Positions 61,682 through 64,000 of a stretch of 64,000 nucleotides of DNA are shown here, piece after piece (position 1 is the stretch's first letter; each line of letters starts with the position of its first letter). This DNA is from Pyrrhosoma nymphula (lineage: Eukaryota > Arthropoda > Insecta > Odonata > Coenagrionidae), in the NCBI GenBank assembly GCA_963573305.1, contig OY754329.1, forward strand, positions 82,394,576 through 82,458,575, read 5' to 3'. The notes under the pieces were generated by a model. That model was not told the origin of the DNA and searched no databases. It saw only the letters and a list, made by a program, of their open reading frames with translations. A program made the position numbers and the translations under genes.

Positions 61682-61819
61682 GTTGAATACTCCCGCGTAG
61701 TGCAGACAATCGCCCTTTTATATTACTCCGTCGACCTTGGGGAACCGGGAACCTTCTCGAACCCTCGACTGGCACATGGTGATGCAACACCCTCAGGCGA
61801 CCTCGGGAACTTTCTCGAA
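61682..61819 (-). promoter_or_regulatory. Heat-shock-type promoter upstream of GR M
   Basis: On the minus strand a TATAAAAG box (61715-61722) is followed about 30 bases on by GTATTCAAC (near 61688), a plausible start site. Upstream lie two perfect three-unit heat-shock elements, GAAccTTCtcGAA (61749-61761) and GAActTTCtcGAA (61807-61819), within a ~58-bp imperfect tandem repeat. A 5' UTR of ~175 bases would lead to the GR M start. Spacing mimics Hsp70 promoters. Activity is inferred. Confidence 0.5.
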
Positions 61820-62067
61820 GCCTCAGCCGGCATATGACAATGCAACACCCTTTCTTCTCTGAAAAGAAAGAAAAATGTAGTACATATTCTCTCTCACAAA
61901 TACAAGTTGTTTTTCTTATCTACCGACCACTTCATGTCGTTACACCCTCTTGGAGATCCGTTGAACCTGACTCGCTCCTCTGGTGGGGCCGCTGCTAGGA
62001 ATCCTCGATTCCGTCGTACCACGCCTCCGTCTATTTCCACGTCGTATGACCGGGTTTCGCTGCGTCG

Positions 62068-64000
62068 CACAGTGGCGAATATTCCGAAATTCCTGGCCAA
62101 AAACCCAAAAGTGAAATGTATTTTGAAGGTTTTATGACGATTGCAACTCTAAGCTGGGTGACCTGGGATGCTAATGGCACGGTCCAAAACTTCCGTTAGG
62201 ATTTCACTGCGTGTAGACACTTAGACAGCAGTCTTTTTTGGGGAGTTTGGTCGGTAACTCGTGATTGCGGAAAACTGAGTGGAAAGTTCAAGTGCTACTT
62301 TTAAGTGGAAAACGGACCTCCGTGGGATAAACTCAGCATGTATTCAATACCTGGAGGTTAGCTGAACGAAAATATGTTGCTAAAGACCACATTTATTGTT
62401 GAATAATTTTGTTATAAACATTTATGCATAAGTCATCACATAACAACTAGTTTTCAAAATGCATGTAGACATAAATTTATCGATTCAGTTGTACTTGGAG
62501 CTCAAATTGGTATCGTGTTATAGCCTATTATATCTAATATGAAGCTACGAAGAAATTAGCTGCCAATATCTGCCACTCTGGTCGCACATGGAATTTGTTG
62601 TAATAGATGCACAGCTCATTTTCTCGCGGATTATTGTGTTTTCAATTTTTTCGTTTTCAATTTCCGGTCATTAACTTTGGTAATACTAATTATCAGGCTC
62701 AAAAATCAGTCACATATCAATAAAAAGGAAAGAGATGGCCGATGTCATGACGTTTTGCCCGTCAGCCACTTATTACGAAAGGTGCTTCCAATTGAGTGAG
62801 TACATCAAAAGAAGGACAAGTTACACCGAGCTATCCATGGAAATAAAGAAATTTCTGGCTGGAATTAGTTACGAAATTTAGTCTAGGTGGCAGTCATCTC
62901 ATAGGTATAAGGAGTATTTTCAAAGAAAAAATATGAAATGGCTGGATGAAGAAATAAGTCTTCCAGTAAATTCCATCGCGCCAGAGCCATTTGCGGGAGG
63001 TCACCCAGAGGTTGCCTTCGAAGTGAGTAGTGAACGGCCAAAGAGAAGGAAGACCGAAACATTGCGTTCTCAAGTGAAAACTTCTAGCCTCGTATTTGCC
63101 ACGCATATGAGCCTACGATCATCAGGCAAGTTTTAAGCTGCACAAGTGGTTAAGGAAGTGACGGCAACAACCCCCACTAGAGCGAGCAAATACCGGAAAG
63201 CTTACCAAGAGAGGAAAGAGATCACCTTCCAACTCTCCAGTGATCATGCATAATCAATGTTGATTGAAGGCAAGCTGACAAAGAGGCAGTATAATGTGGT
63301 TAGGTTCATGGCAATGACTTGCAATAGAAGAATTTTTCATAACTATGAATCAGCGACCGAGGCTAAAAAAGGTGCTACCCAGAAGGGATTGAAATAAGAG
63401 AAAACAGTACGAAAGTGGATTTGCAGTGCTTGTTAGATCACACTATCCGTCGCATTGTAGCTGTGCAAGAAAATGTAATAAATACGCTTTCCTCCTCCCA
63501 ACTTCTCAATTTGAAGCTGATTTCAAAATGGGGATGCGATGGCACGGGACTAACCGAATACAAGCAAACATTTCAGAAAGCATCGTGCTCTGATGCAAAC
63601 ATGTTCGTGACATCGTTAGTACCACTGCACTTGGGTGTTGATTCAGTTGAGAGTAAGAAAAAAGTCATTGTGTGGCAGAGTCCCCGTCCTTCATCTCCTC
63701 TATACTATAGGCCTATTCACTTGTAGTCATTGAAATACTATAGGTCCATGAAAATGTTGGCGTGATCACTCAGGAAATAAAACGTGTCGAGAAACAAATC
63801 AACGGCTTGGACTTTACTTCTACGTCTGCTAGCGGAAAGGTTTTAAAAGTCCGACATGAAATGTTGCTGACGATGATAAACGGAAAAGTTTGTAATGCTG
63901 CTTCCGTGACTTCATCATCCCTAAGGTGTTACTTGTGTGGGGCCTCAGCCAAAAATTTCAACACCATTGAAGCCATCGAAAAATGAAATTAAACGAATCA
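62068..64000 (+). pseudogene. Decayed Transib transposon with RSS-like left end, runs off the window
   Basis: Left end: CACAGTG (62068-62074), 22-bp spacer, CCAAAAACC (62097-62105), one base from the V(D)J nonamer. Transposase frame from 62735 (MADVMTFCPSATYYERCFQL) with in-frame stops at 62879, 63134 and after QLSSDHA, and a frameshift near 63380. Then YPEGIEIRENSTKVDLQCLL, LKLISKWGCDGTGLTEYKQT (first catalytic Asp of the DDE triad at 63538), IVWQSPRPSSPLYYRPIHL, another frameshift, and VRHEMLLTMINGKVCNAAS with the zinc pair CYLCGA. RAG1-related family; clearly inactive. The right end lies beyond 64000. Confidence 0.8.

Noticed and set aside
1..64000. CRISPR array, operon or viral genome
   Set aside because: No spaced direct repeats, no operon-like gene packing, no viral gene set; the window is arthropod nuclear DNA.

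Overview
The window reads as AT-rich, repeat-laden nuclear DNA of an arthropod, most probably an insect. There are no operons or bacterial signals. Genes are split by canonical GT..AG introns, the recognisable host genes are all chemosensory gustatory receptors (GRs), and the repeats are animal types: Transib, Penelope-like, RTE-, Jockey- and CR1/L2-like elements, plus tRNA- and 5S-derived SINEs. The species cannot be named from the sequence alone.

Host genes: a one-strand (minus) array of GR first exons. Six are open: A 1349-2362, B 16817-17830, D 24749-25729, F 30634-31611, I 43392-44369 and L 55054-56031. A seventh, M 60545-61513, is open but more divergent. Broken copies are C 8236-9216 (one nonsense codon), E ~20690-21190, G 33441-34382, N1 35601-35720, H 36169-37157, N2 42369-42540 and J 46845-47806. 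Each open exon encodes about 323-338 residues with six predicted membrane segments and stops at a phase-0 donor after a conserved acidic or basic residue. Only one intact terminal exon (TM7 and QF-type tail) was recognised, at 47877-48122. Joined to L it gives a protein of about 407 aa. Weak, decayed terminal-exon relics lie behind C, F and M. Either most copies are dying, or several first exons share terminal exons lying beyond the left edge, as in Drosophila Gr39a or Gr28b.

Architecture: 1-9545 is a shortened copy of 15423-32325. The right copy still holds a 5.8-kb piece (GR D, GR E, a Transib relic) that the left copy lost across a 4-bp AGGT microhomology. A second duplication pairs 34850-37700 (H, N1) with 40860-45910 (I, N2). 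The spacer at 9546-15422 carries a dead RTE-like element, and the L intron carries a dead Jockey-like element.

Other points: divergent GR M has a TATA box and two perfect heat-shock-element triplets just upstream. Two Transib relics have RSS-like ends (CACAGTG, 22 bp, CCAAAA(A)CC). Several foldback elements carry hammerhead-ribozyme-like cores typical of Penelope-like elements. Two 5S rRNA-derived sequences are present.
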